Notes: generated from the sequence alone by a model not told the origin. A stretch of DNA of 14,999 bases from JAZLEZ01 sp045615505 (GCA_045615505.1 JAZLEZ010000012.1:1-14999); one strand, 5' to 3'. Shown: positions 7,633 to 14,967, counted from the first letter of the stretch. Made by a program: numbers and translations.

Positions 7633-8751
7633 ATGCCAAGCAAGGTTTATTTTACGGATTTCAGAACTTACTCTAAAATTTCACTTCCTGAAAAGTTTAC
7701 AAAATTCATTGACAAGTCGGGTCTTGGAAACATTGATTTCAGGAAAAAGTATGTTGCAATAAAAATGCATTTCGGAGAGTTGGGCAATCTTGCTTTTTTA
7801 AGGCATCAGTACGCTTTTGCTCTTTGTGAGTATATCAGGAAAAGGGGAGGAAGACCGTTTCTGACGGATTGTAATACCCTGTATCCGGGTAGCCGGCAAA
7901 ACGGTTTGGACCACCTGAGTACTGCAGTTGCCAATGGTTTCAACGATGCTTCTCTTCCTGGTTATCATGTAATCATTGCAGACGGCATCAAAGGTACCGA
8001 TGAAGTTGCTGTTCCTGTTGACGGTGCTTCTTATTGTCATCAGGCTTATATAGGCAGAGCTGTTGCCGATGCCGACATCATCATTTCGCTTACACATTTC
8101 AAGGGCCACGAATCCGCCTGTTTCGGCGGTGCTATGAAAAATCTGGGAATGGGATGCGGTTCACGGAAAGGCAAAAAAGATATGCATACATCTATGAAGC
8201 CCAAGTATGACAGCTCAAAGTGCATAGGATGTAAAAAATGTGCCGAAGCCTGCGCCCATGATGTTCAGAGGTATCAGAACGGCAAGCTTGTTTTTGACGA
8301 ATTCAAATGCACAGGGTGCGGCAGGTGTATAGAAGTCTGTCCTACCCATGCTCTCACAGTCCACAGCGGTGATGATGTTCTTATTCTTAACAGAAAGGTT
8401 GCAGAATACACAAAGGCCGTCATCAGCGGAAAGCCTAATTTCCATATTTCACTTGTCTGTGATGTTTCTCCGTTCTGTGATTGTTATGGTTCAAATGATG
8501 TTCCTATCGTCAACGATATCGGGATGTTTGCTTCAACGGATCCGGTTGCTGTTGACCACGCTTGTGTTGATGCTGTAAATGATGCGAAGGCTAATGACAA
8601 CTGTCACATTACGGATCTTCATCCTTGTAACAAGCTTGATAACCTCAGAGACAACAGTCCGGGAACAAACTGGTCAGATCAACTTGATTATGCTCAGAAA
8701 CTCGGTATCGGTTATCGTGAATACGAACTGATTGCTCTAGATATTAAATAA
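7633..8751 (+). CDS. DUF362 protein with two 4Fe-4S ferredoxin clusters
   Basis: An iron-sulfur protein of unknown reaction. The N-terminal 180 residues and the C-terminal part form the DUF362 fold, with the recognisable IKMHFGE, FLTDCNTLY, ISLTHFKGHE and GGAMKNLGMGCGSRKGK segments. Between them a ferredoxin insert carries CIGCKKCAEAC (C197, C200, C203, C207) and CTGCGRCIEVCP (C226, C229, C232, C236). The first cluster ends Cys-Ala instead of Cys-Pro. The C-terminus has SPFCDCYGSNDVP and STDPVAVDHAC, typical of the family. The start is ATG at 7633 with AAGAGG at 7622-7627, 5 bases away; an in-frame GTG at 7627 overlaps that site and is rejected. At 372 aa it is of usual length. There is no signal peptide, so it should be cytosolic. 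The role is probably electron transfer or a redox enzyme; no neighbour identifies the pathway. The next gene converges on it with 14 bases between stops. Confidence 0.85.
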   Translation: MPSKVYFTDFRTYSKISLPEKFTKFIDKSGLGNIDFRKKYVAIKMHFGELGNLAFLRHQYAFALCEYIRKRGGRPFLTDCNTLYPGSRQNGLDHLSTAVANGFNDASLPGYHVIIADGIKGTDEVAVPVDGASYCHQAYIGRAVADADIIISLTHFKGHESACFGGAMKNLGMGCGSRKGKKDMHTSMKPKYDSSKCIGCKKCAEACAHDVQRYQNGKLVFDEFKCTGCGRCIEVCPTHALTVHSGDDVLILNRKVAEYTKAVISGKPNFHISLVCDVSPFCDCYGSNDVPIVNDIGMFASTDPVAVDHACVDAVNDAKANDNCHITDLHPCNKLDNLRDNSPGTNWSDQLDYAQKLGIGYREYELIALDIK

Positions 8752-8765
8752 CGGATTTCGGCAGT

Positions 8766-9998
8766 TCAGTCTCTTCTGAAAAGGTCTCTTGTATAGACTT
8801 TGTTCTCTACATCTTTAAGAGTATCGCTGTATCTGTTTGCAATAATTGCGTGGCTTTGTTTCTTGAAGTCGTCCAGATTGTTAACAATAAGAGAACCAAA
8901 GAAAGTAGATCCGTCTTCAAGTGTGGGTTCGTAGATAATAACTTTGGCACCTTTTGCTTTGATTCTCTTCATTACTCCCTGAATGGAACTTTGCCTGAAG
9001 TTATCGCTGTTGCTCTTCATCGTAAGACGGTAAACACCTACAACCGTTTCTTTTTCTTTTGCTGAATCGAAGGTGTCGTTAGATTTGTATCCGCCGGCTA
9101 TTTCAAGTACTCTGTCTGCTATGAAATCTTTTCTTGTTCTGTTACTTTCAACGATTGCAGTCATCATGTTCTGAGGAATGTCCTGATAATTTGCAAGCAG
9201 CTGTTTTGTGTCTTTGGGCAGGCAGTATCCGCCGTATCCGAATGAAGGGTTATTGTAGAAATCTCCGATTCGCGGATCAAGGCTTACTCCTTTGATTATT
9301 TCCTGTGTGTTAAGATTTTTTACTTCTGCATAGGTATCCAGTTCGTTGAAGAAACTTACTCTGAGTGCAAGGTATGTATTTGCAAAAAGCTTTACGGCTT
9401 CTGCTTCTGTAAATCCCATGATGATTGTTTCAATTTCTTTTTTGATTGCACCCTGCTGAAGAAGTTTTGCAAAGCCTTCTGCTTTAGCTGTAAGCTCCCT
9501 GTTGTTTTTATCTGTCCCTACAATGATTCTTGAAGGGTAGAGGTTGTCGTACAATGCTTTTGATTCTCTCAGAAATTCAGGGCTGAAAATGATTCTGTCC
9601 GTATTAAACTTTGCCCTTGCACTTTTTGTGTATCCCACAGGAACTGTGGATTTGATGACAATTACAGCTTTCGGGTTTATTTCAAGTACGGTTCCTATGA
9701 CATTCTCAAGTGCGGAAGTGTCAAAATAATTCTTTGCAGGGTCGTAGTTTGTCGGAGCTGCTACAATAATATAATCAGCATCTTTGTAGGCTTTTCGGAC
9801 ATCGGTTGTTGCCATCAGGTTGAGTTTTTTGTTTGCAAGAAAATCTTCTATTTCATTATCCTGAATAGGGCTGATGCGTTTGTTTATTTTATCGACTTTT
9901 TCAGCAACGATATCACAGGCTATTACCTCATTGTGTTGAGCAAGCAAAATTGCCAGAGAAAGTCCTACATATCCTGTTCCTGCCACTGCAATTTTCAT
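8766..9998 (-). CDS. ugd: UDP-glucose 6-dehydrogenase
   Basis: Cytosolic enzyme that oxidises UDP-glucose twice with NAD+ to UDP-glucuronate. The N-terminal Rossmann motif is GTGYVG (residues 7-12). IKSTVPVG, FSPEFLRE, LFANTYLALRV and NPSFGYGGYCLPKD are clear, with the catalytic cysteine at C259. The C-terminal domain has MKSNSDNFR, SSIQG and KVYTRDLF. Overall it follows the short E. coli/streptococcal HasB type, but at 410 aa it is longer than E. coli Ugd (388), partly through a charged insert of about 17 residues before VVGVYRLTMKS. The start is ATG at 9998, which overlaps the epimerase stop by 4 bases (ATGA); AAGGAG lies 11 bases upstream (10010-10015). An in-frame start at 10022 would overlap the epimerase by more and is rejected. 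With the epimerase it forms a two-gene unit making UDP-GlcA and then UDP-GalA. Confidence 0.95.
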   Translation of the reverse strand: MKIAVAGTGYVGLSLAILLAQHNEVIACDIVAEKVDKINKRISPIQDNEIEDFLANKKLNLMATTDVRKAYKDADYIIVAAPTNYDPAKNYFDTSALENVIGTVLEINPKAVIVIKSTVPVGYTKSARAKFNTDRIIFSPEFLRESKALYDNLYPSRIIVGTDKNNRELTAKAEGFAKLLQQGAIKKEIETIIMGFTEAEAVKLFANTYLALRVSFFNELDTYAEVKNLNTQEIIKGVSLDPRIGDFYNNPSFGYGGYCLPKDTKQLLANYQDIPQNMMTAIVESNRTRKDFIADRVLEIAGGYKSNDTFDSAKEKETVVGVYRLTMKSNSDNFRQSSIQGVMKRIKAKGAKVIIYEPTLEDGSTFFGSLIVNNLDDFKKQSHAIIANRYSDTLKDVENKVYTRDLFRRD

Positions 9999-11029
9999 AT
10001 TCTGAAATACTCCTTGTACCATTGGGCAAATTTTTTGAGTCCGGTTCTTAAATCTGTCGATGGTCTGAATCCGAAATCCTTTTCAAGTTCCGTGGAATCT
10101 GCATAGGTTGCCGGTACATCTCCCGGTTGCATCGGAACGGTCTTACTGTGCTCTTCAATTCTGAAATCCTGAGGAATGACTTTTGCACTGATAAGCTCTT
10201 CTGCCAGAATGTTTATAAAATCCATAAGATTTTCCGGTCTGCTGCCGCCTATGTTGTACACCTTGTATGGAGGAATCGGCAGTCCGTCTTCGCCGTTTTT
10301 CTTCTCAGGGGCCCTTTGCATAACTCTGACAATTCCTTCAATGATATCGTCTATATAGGTAAAATCTCTTTGGCAGTTCCCGTAGTTGAAAATTGAGATT
10401 GTATCACCTTTCAGAAGTTTGTCCGTAAAGCTGAAGTACGCCATATCGGGTCTTCCCGCAGGTCCGTAAACCGTAAAGAACCTGAGCCCAGTTGACGGAA
10501 TGTTGTAGAGTTTTGAATAGGCATGAGCCAGCAGCTCGTTCGATTTCTTTGTTGCAGCATATAGGGAAACGGGGTTATCAACCTTATCTTCCGTACTGAA
10601 AGGAACCTTTTTGTTTCCTCCGTAAACCGATGAGCTGGAAGCATAAACAAGATGGTCAACTGGATTGTTTCTGCAAGCTTCCAGAATGTTATAAAAACCT
10701 ATTAAATTGGATTCAATATACACATCCGGATGGTCAATTGAATATCTGACTCCGGCTTGTGCTGCAAGATTTACAACAATCTCAGGTTTGTATTCTTCAA
10801 ATGTCCGTAAAACAAGTTCCTTGTCCGCAATGTTTCCTCTTACAAAGGACCAATGTCCGGTTGAAATCTTCTCGATTTCCCTCAGTCTATACTCTTTCAG
10901 ACTTACATCATAATAGTCATTGAGATTGTCAAAACCTATTACACTGCATCCTGCTTCAAGCAATCTTTTTGTCAGAAAGAAACCGATAAAGCCTGCAGCT
11001 CCTGTTACCAGTACTGTCTTGTCTTTCAT
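9995..11029 (-). CDS. UDP-glucuronate 4-epimerase (NAD-dependent extended SDR)
   Basis: Predicted to interconvert UDP-glucuronate and UDP-galacturonate, using the product of the adjacent ugd. The nucleotide-binding motif GAAGFIG is at residues 10-16. FDNLNDYYDVSLKEYRL (about 33-49) is typical of the LpsL/Cap1J-type epimerases. Catalytic S131-S134 (SSSSVYGG), Y157 and K161 (YAATK) are present, as are GLRFFTVYGPAGRPDMA and FTYIDDIIEG. The 344 aa fits the family. The ATG at 11029 puts the Rossmann motif near the N-terminus. In-frame starts at 11083 and 11113 would place the upstream transcription terminator inside the coding region and are rejected. No purine-rich ribosome binding site precedes 11029, and no clear promoter lies in the 57 bases after the terminator; both points are odd. 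Other UDP-hexose epimerase or dehydratase activities cannot be fully excluded. Confidence 0.88.
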   Translation of the reverse strand: MKDKTVLVTGAAGFIGFFLTKRLLEAGCSVIGFDNLNDYYDVSLKEYRLREIEKISTGHWSFVRGNIADKELVLRTFEEYKPEIVVNLAAQAGVRYSIDHPDVYIESNLIGFYNILEACRNNPVDHLVYASSSSVYGGNKKVPFSTEDKVDNPVSLYAATKKSNELLAHAYSKLYNIPSTGLRFFTVYGPAGRPDMAYFSFTDKLLKGDTISIFNYGNCQRDFTYIDDIIEGIVRVMQRAPEKKNGEDGLPIPPYKVYNIGGSRPENLMDFINILAEELISAKVIPQDFRIEEHSKTVPMQPGDVPATYADSTELEKDFGFRPSTDLRTGLKKFAQWYKEYFRI

Positions 11030-11086
11030 ACGGATATATGGTAAATCAAACCCCGATTTAAGTCTATCCGGATTGAGTTGCATAGC

Positions 11087-11116
11087 AAAAAAAAGGAGTG
11101 CTGCAAGCAACACTCC
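11087..11116 (-). terminator. rho-independent terminator of the beta-barrel gene
   Basis: Read on the minus strand, GGAGTG (11116-11111) pairs with CACTCC (11100-11095), with further TGC/GCA pairing in the loop side, followed directly by eight T (11094-11087). It lies 24 bases after the stop of the outer-membrane protein gene and 57 bases before the epimerase start. This separates the two transcription units unless there is read-through. Confidence 0.85.
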
Positions 11117-11140
11117 CTAAACTTTTACCGTCCTGATTGA

Positions 11141-12010
11141 TCAGAATCTTACAACTACACCTGCAACTGCATTGAATGTGAATGTAGGCTTGAAACCGCT
11201 TACGCAGTACTCGTTAATTATTTTTTCATCATCTTCTATATTTTCAGGCAGTGATACCTTGCAGTTTGTATAAAGACCCATATTAGGCTTTAATCCCAGC
11301 ATCATCCCGAAATTGTCTGAGAAGTAGTAATAACCTTCAAGGTCAAGACCGAGTCCCAATGTGGTAACTGAAATCTTTCCTTCATATTTGTCATTATCAT
11401 CGTCAGTAATTGAACCCTTGATGATATTGTTGTCAAATCTGAAACCTGCACCGGTCAGAAGACTGAAACTGTCATTAAGTTTGAATCTGTATCCGGCACC
11501 GACTGTGAAAGCCATAGCAAGCTGTTTTCCCTTGGTATCTTTGACATCCAAACCTAATCCTGTTCCTACAATTTCTAATAATTTCTCCAAATTGGCTGCT
11601 GTGAGACCTGTTGAAAGTTCAACTCCTTCAGGGATTGCTTCTTCCGGTTTTTCAATCTCGCCACCTTCAATCATGTCTTTAATTGGGCGAGATTTGCTTT
11701 TGAGAAGGTCAATAATTTCTTTATCCAAAGATCCTGTATTTGCCTTTAACTTAAATCTCTGTTCTTTAGGGAACATCATTGAGAAATCACCGAAAACATA
11801 GAGATTATTGTCAAAAACATAGTTGACTCCTACCTGTGCATCCAGACCTTTGATCTGACTGAAAATGCCAAGATCTATACCATCTTCTTTCAATTCAGCA
11901 GCTTTCATTGATTTGTAGCCGTAACCTGCACCGAGTGAAACATTGAATTCACCTGCAAACAAACAGGTCATTGACAATGTAAGCAATAAAACCAATAGAA
12001 ATTTTTTCAT
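11141..12010 (-). CDS. outer-membrane beta-barrel protein, Treponema-like
   Basis: A secreted, probably outer-membrane protein of unknown function. The signal peptide is MKKFLLVLLLTLSMTCLFA with likely cleavage before GEFNVSLG. The mature protein starts with strand-like GAGYGY and ends VAGVVVRF, an alternating segment with terminal Phe as in proteins handled by the BAM machinery. Amphipathic strands recur (VGVNYVFDNNLYVFGDFSMMF, FTVGAGYRF, SLLTGAGFRFDNN, TTLGLGLDLEGYYYF, MMLGLKPNMGLY), pointing to a barrel of about 8-10 strands. A charged, mostly helical stretch at about residues 90-150 (KSKSRPIKDMIEGG... to LEKLLEIVG) would be a large loop or plug. The length is 289 aa. AAGGAG lies 6 bases before the ATG (12017-12022). 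It has its own promoter and terminator, so it is a single-gene unit. It could be a porin-like or adhesin-like protein; I recognise no named family. Confidence 0.8.
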   Translation of the reverse strand: MKKFLLVLLLTLSMTCLFAGEFNVSLGAGYGYKSMKAAELKEDGIDLGIFSQIKGLDAQVGVNYVFDNNLYVFGDFSMMFPKEQRFKLKANTGSLDKEIIDLLKSKSRPIKDMIEGGEIEKPEEAIPEGVELSTGLTAANLEKLLEIVGTGLGLDVKDTKGKQLAMAFTVGAGYRFKLNDSFSLLTGAGFRFDNNIIKGSITDDDNDKYEGKISVTTLGLGLDLEGYYYFSDNFGMMLGLKPNMGLYTNCKVSLPENIEDDEKIINEYCVSGFKPTFTFNAVAGVVVRF

Positions 12011-12030
12011 AGTAAACTCCTTATTTTTAC

Positions 12031-12059
12031 TTTATAACTTTATCACAGACTATATTCAA
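12031..12059 (-). promoter_or_regulatory. sigma-70 promoter of the beta-barrel gene
   Basis: On the minus strand TTGAAT (12059-12054) is followed by exactly 17 bases and then TATAAA (12036-12031), close to consensus in both boxes. Transcription would begin near 12024, giving a short leader that holds the AAGGAG at 12022-12017. It is the most convincing promoter in the window and lies in the 91-base gap after the membrane-protein gene. Confidence 0.65.
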
Positions 12060-12101
12060 GTAAAAGAGCAAAATCATTTTTTTCATATCTTTTTCAGGTG
12101 G

Positions 12102-13208
12102 TTATTTCAGCAGTTTATTGAGCTTATCTCCGAAAAGATGTGCAAGAACGATTGATGCCGCAAATACTGCAACGGTAATAACATAGTATCCGCCGATTCC
12201 TATTGAACCTTCAGGTAGGCTGAAAGCAACCATAAGGTACTCCATCCAACCGATGATTACCCACTGTATCGTATAAAACGGCATAATGACGGCAGATAAT
12301 CGTGTAAGAACTTTTGCAAACGGGTTTTCTGGCAGGCATTTATAGGCAAAGAAAACAATGGAAATACATACTCCTGCAAGACAGATGAGCATCATAACAT
12401 TGCCTAGGTCTGTAATGTAATCATTTGCAGGTGACAGCTGAATAAGTTCCGGATCCAATCCGTATGATTTGAAAGTGAAATACAGTGCCAAGTACATCAT
12501 AGAGCAGAACAGCAACATACGGAGCATAAATCTTCTGCGTTCCGATTCATCACAAAATGATTTGTATAATTTTCCGAAGCAGTAACCGATAATCGGGAAA
12601 ATCGTCCAAGAGAGCAGAGGGAAGTAACTGTAATCATTGACATACATAAAGCGTCCCATGAAACATCCAAGATCGCCGTCAATGTTGACAGGTTGGATAA
12701 GTGTGTTGAGCAACAACATTGCCATAGCGGTTATCAGCATGGCAAAATCGGACATTTTAAGCTTTTTAAACAGTGCAAAGACCAACAGAAATACTCCGAC
12801 AAAGTCGTAAATATCGCTGGATAATGAAAATGAAACAACTTCTGCAAATCTTTCCGGTTTCCCCATATAGACACAAACAAGAGACGGCAGAATAAAGCGC
12901 AGAACATTGAGTCCTAATCCTATGAGCAGAAACTTTATGCCTCGTTTTGCATATTCAACAGATGTTTTCTCTTTTGCAAAATACAGGTTTGCTCCGAAGC
13001 AGATCATAATAATCGATGGGGCATATATGCAAAGCGTAAGTGCCCAACTGCACGAATTCAATGCTTGCTCGGACAACATTTCAACACATTCAAGTTCTTC
13101 GTATGTATGAATAATCGGTAAAAGCAGAAGTGCCAGTGCCCGAAGTATATCAAATTCAACAAACCGGCTCCGGTTGTTTATTGTATCCCATGTCTTTCCG
13201 TTGTTCAT
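12102..13208 (-). CDS. polytopic membrane protein, acyltransferase-3/DUF1624-like
   Basis: An integral inner-membrane protein of 368 aa with about ten hydrophobic helices spread over the whole length. The N-terminus RFVEFDILRALALLLLPIIH (D20, R23, H34) resembles the opening R...D.lRg.a...H pattern of membrane acyltransferases (acyltransferase 3 and the DUF1624/HGSNAT group), where the His at the end of helix 1 is important. The rest has no motif I can name with certainty. If the assignment is right it would acetylate or acylate a glycan or other surface molecule, which would fit near the uronic-acid genes, but it is a separate transcription unit. AGGAG at 13218-13222 lies 9 bases before the ATG, supporting this start. 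The stop lies 91 bases before the beta-barrel gene, and no terminator is evident in that gap. Confidence 0.65.
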   Translation of the reverse strand: MNNGKTWDTINNRSRFVEFDILRALALLLLPIIHTYEELECVEMLSEQALNSCSWALTLCIYAPSIIMICFGANLYFAKEKTSVEYAKRGIKFLLIGLGLNVLRFILPSLVCVYMGKPERFAEVVSFSLSSDIYDFVGVFLLVFALFKKLKMSDFAMLITAMAMLLLNTLIQPVNIDGDLGCFMGRFMYVNDYSYFPLLSWTIFPIIGYCFGKLYKSFCDESERRRFMLRMLLFCSMMYLALYFTFKSYGLDPELIQLSPANDYITDLGNVMMLICLAGVCISIVFFAYKCLPENPFAKVLTRLSAVIMPFYTIQWVIIGWMEYLMVAFSLPEGSIGIGGYYVITVAVFAASIVLAHLFGDKLNKLLK

Positions 13209-13300
13209 AACTGTCTTCTCCTGATAGTCATTTCTTTATACCAATAATAACGGGAAAAAGCTATTGTTCATCATTTTGCTTGCTGATTTGTATCCTTTCT

Positions 13301-13306
13301 ATTATA
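13301..13306 (-). promoter_or_regulatory. perfect -10 box in the 207-base gap before the membrane-protein gene
   Basis: The minus strand reads TATAAT at 13306-13301, about 93 bases before the ATG at 13208. A matching -35 is weak: TTGAAA (13326-13321) stands only 14 bases away, too close, and nothing better appears at 16-18. The remainder of 13209-13415 is AT-rich non-coding sequence with a 12-base perfect palindrome, AAGAAGCTTCTT (13331-13342), and a 4-bp hairpin GCAG/CTGC (13402-13412). No gene and no T-run terminator was seen. Confidence 0.28.
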
Positions 13307-13415
13307 AAATTCTATTATTTTTTCAAGTATAAGAAGCTTCTTCTCTGATTATAAATGCAATGTCTTATTTTTACGAAACTTATTTGGAATAGGGACCCGC
13401 CGCAGCTTCTGCTCA

Positions 13416-14756
13416 TTAAAAGACTAAAAAACCCATATAACAAGGGATTGTAAGTTTGCTTCCATCAAAACCAACATTACCTTCACCCATTTTTACGCAT
13501 AAATCAACATTGTACTTATCTTTATTCTTTAAGATGGAATTTGTTGATTTTGTATTTCCATTTGTTGCTTTTGCTTCAATCAGAACGGGTTTACTGTTAA
13601 GAACTGTGACAAAATCAATCTCTAATCCGCTGGCTTTACTATAGTAATAAAGATTCCTTCCATGCTTGGCAAAAAGATCTGCCACAATGTTTTCATAAAT
13701 TGCGCCTTTATATATTCCGAAATTGCCGGTTAGAATGTTACCTGCACACCCCTCATCCAACATGGCAATGAACAAACCTGAGTCCTGCATGTAAATCTTG
13801 AAAATATTATCTATTTTGTTCCCTTCAAGTGGCAAACTGATATTTGAGAGATTGTAACACAAACTAATAAGGCCTGCATCAGACAGCCATTGAATTGCTG
13901 CTTGGTAGTTTTCCGAACGACCTTTTTTCTCAAGCATTGAGTAAACGAATTTCTTGTTTTCTTTTGCAAGTTGTGCAGGTATCAAATCAAATACTCGGTT
14001 TATTCTTCCGAGAAGATTTAAATCCGTCTCTTCATTTTCATTTTCATCCAGATGTTTACCAAAATCGTCTTTGTATTCCTCAATAATGTCCAATTGTTCT
14101 TGGCGCACTATATTCATATCATTTGTAGATAGAAATCTATCAACAATATAGGGCATTCCGCCAACACAAATGTATTCTCTGAAGTATCTTATCATTGCTT
14201 GGTGAATTGCTTCTCTAACAGGTACTTTATCTGTCAAACAACATTTAAGTTCGTTAATAACATCCTCACCCACATTTTTTGCCCAAAGGAACTCTTCAAA
14301 ATCCATAGGTTTCATGTATATGATATGCTCAAATCCTGTAGGAACTCCCTTACCTTTTTTTTTGTTATATCCTTTAATTCCGAGGAGAGAACCTGTACAG
14401 ATTATGTCGTATCTGCCATCAAGCATAAAAGCTTTTATGCTTGCTCTTGCATTTGAACATTCTTGAATTTCATCAAAAATCAATACGGTTTTTTGTGGTA
14501 CAAAACGAACACTTGGCATAATGGCTGTTATATCCAAGGTTATACGATTAACATTGAAATCTCCTTCAAAAGCAGCTTTTATTGAAGAATTATCTTTAAA
14601 GTTTATATAGACAACATTTTCAAAATTCTCTTCTGCGAAAGCTTTAACAGAATAAGTTTTACCAATCTGTCTAAGACCTTTTATTACCAATGCTTTCTTT
14701 TTCCCTGTGCTATTCTTCCAATACCACATCTCTTCAGTTATTTTTCTTCTGAACAT
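13416..14756 (-). CDS. AAA_14/DUF4143 ATP-binding protein
   Basis: A P-loop ATPase of the widespread AAA_14 + DUF4143 family, often found as an isolated, horizontally moving gene; its cellular role is unknown. Walker A is GLRQIGKT (residues 27-34), Walker B is VLIFDEIQE (D95, E96), and a TGSLLG sensor-like loop follows at 122-127. The C-terminal domain contains ENIVADLF and GLEIDFV (D381), then LIEAK (E394, K396), a spacing like the PD-(D/E)XK nuclease-type core seen in this domain. The 446 aa is normal. The start is ATG at 14756 with AGAGG (14769-14765) 8 bases upstream. The frame stays open back to 14885, but that extension consists of tandem repeats and is not expected to be translated. 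It is flanked by repeats on the right and by an AT-rich gap on the left, so it is probably a mobile or accessory gene. Confidence 0.85.
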   Translation of the reverse strand: MFRRKITEEMWYWKNSTGKKKALVIKGLRQIGKTYSVKAFAEENFENVVYINFKDNSSIKAAFEGDFNVNRITLDITAIMPSVRFVPQKTVLIFDEIQECSNARASIKAFMLDGRYDIICTGSLLGIKGYNKKKGKGVPTGFEHIIYMKPMDFEEFLWAKNVGEDVINELKCCLTDKVPVREAIHQAMIRYFREYICVGGMPYIVDRFLSTNDMNIVRQEQLDIIEEYKDDFGKHLDENENEETDLNLLGRINRVFDLIPAQLAKENKKFVYSMLEKKGRSENYQAAIQWLSDAGLISLCYNLSNISLPLEGNKIDNIFKIYMQDSGLFIAMLDEGCAGNILTGNFGIYKGAIYENIVADLFAKHGRNLYYYSKASGLEIDFVTVLNSKPVLIEAKATNGNTKSTNSILKNKDKYNVDLCVKMGEGNVGFDGSKLTIPCYMGFLVF

Positions 14757-14780
14757 AGATTTAACCTCTCGCCAAATGAG

Positions 14781-14810
14781 AGAATAACACTTTTTCAAGG
14801 GAGTTTTCAA
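14781..14810 (-). promoter_or_regulatory. candidate promoter of the AAA ATPase gene, partly inside a tandem repeat
   Basis: On the minus strand TTGAAA (14810-14805) is followed after 18 bases by TATTCT (14786-14781), about 25 bases before the ATG at 14756. The -35 box lies in the left copy of the 33-base repeat. A second TTGAAA (14797-14792) sits between the two boxes. The match is fair, not strong. Confidence 0.4.
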
Positions 14811-14853
14811 CTGTTGTCTGCACTTTTTCAAGGGAGTTTTTTGCTGTTGGGTA
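14788..14853. repeat. two tandem copies of a 33-base repeat
   Basis: Copies at 14788-14820 and 14821-14853 share an identical first 20 bases (CACTTTTTCAAGGGAGTTTT) and then the common CTGTTG; about 27 of 33 positions agree. The period is a multiple of three, and on the minus strand the repeat would encode QQ-x-KTPLKKC twice in the open frame upstream of the ATPase start. Confidence 0.85.
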
Positions 14854-14870
14854 CTTGTCGGGTACTTGTC
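14849..14870. repeat. two tandem copies of GGGTACTTGTC
   Basis: An exact 11-base unit occurs at 14849-14859 and again at 14860-14870, directly next to the 33-base repeats. It is part of a repeat-dense stretch between the ATPase gene and the truncated gene at the window edge. Confidence 0.9.
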
Positions 14871-14876
14871 AAGATA

Positions 14877-14967
14877 AGTGGACAAAAATAAAGTTTAAAA
14901 GATAATTTCATTTTCTAAAGTGGACTCTACAGAAGTTTTTTCTTCAATTCCATTTCCAAAAGTAGAC
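14877..14967. repeat. AGTGGAC motif repeated at exact 42-base intervals
   Basis: AGTGGAC starts at 14877 and 14919, and the one-mismatch copy AGTAGAC at 14961, so the spacing is 42 bases both times. The two right-hand copies belong to longer similar units (14902-14926 and 14944-14968, 20 of 25 bases alike). The outer two-thirds lie inside the coding end of the partial gene, and the left copy lies beyond its stop. Regular binding sites near an element end, as in IS21-type insertion sequences, would look like this, but no such element is confirmed here. Confidence 0.6.

Noticed and set aside
8752..8765. A bidirectional terminator between the convergent DUF362 and ugd genes
   Set aside because: Only 14 bases separate the stops, and no stem with a T-run is visible there; any terminator would have to lie inside coding sequence and I could not find one.
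11361..11801. A 146-codon plus-strand frame
   Set aside because: It is antisense to the beta-barrel gene, which has a signal peptide, ribosome binding site, promoter and terminator of its own.
13331..13342. Perfect palindrome AAGAAGCTTCTT as a terminator
   Set aside because: It has no loop and no T-run on either side, so it cannot be a normal rho-independent terminator; a chance palindrome in AT-rich sequence is enough to explain it.
14757..14885. A 43-residue N-terminal extension of the ATPase
   Set aside because: It is made mostly of tandem repeats and would cross the candidate promoter; the ATG at 14756 has a good ribosome binding site and gives the usual family N-terminus.
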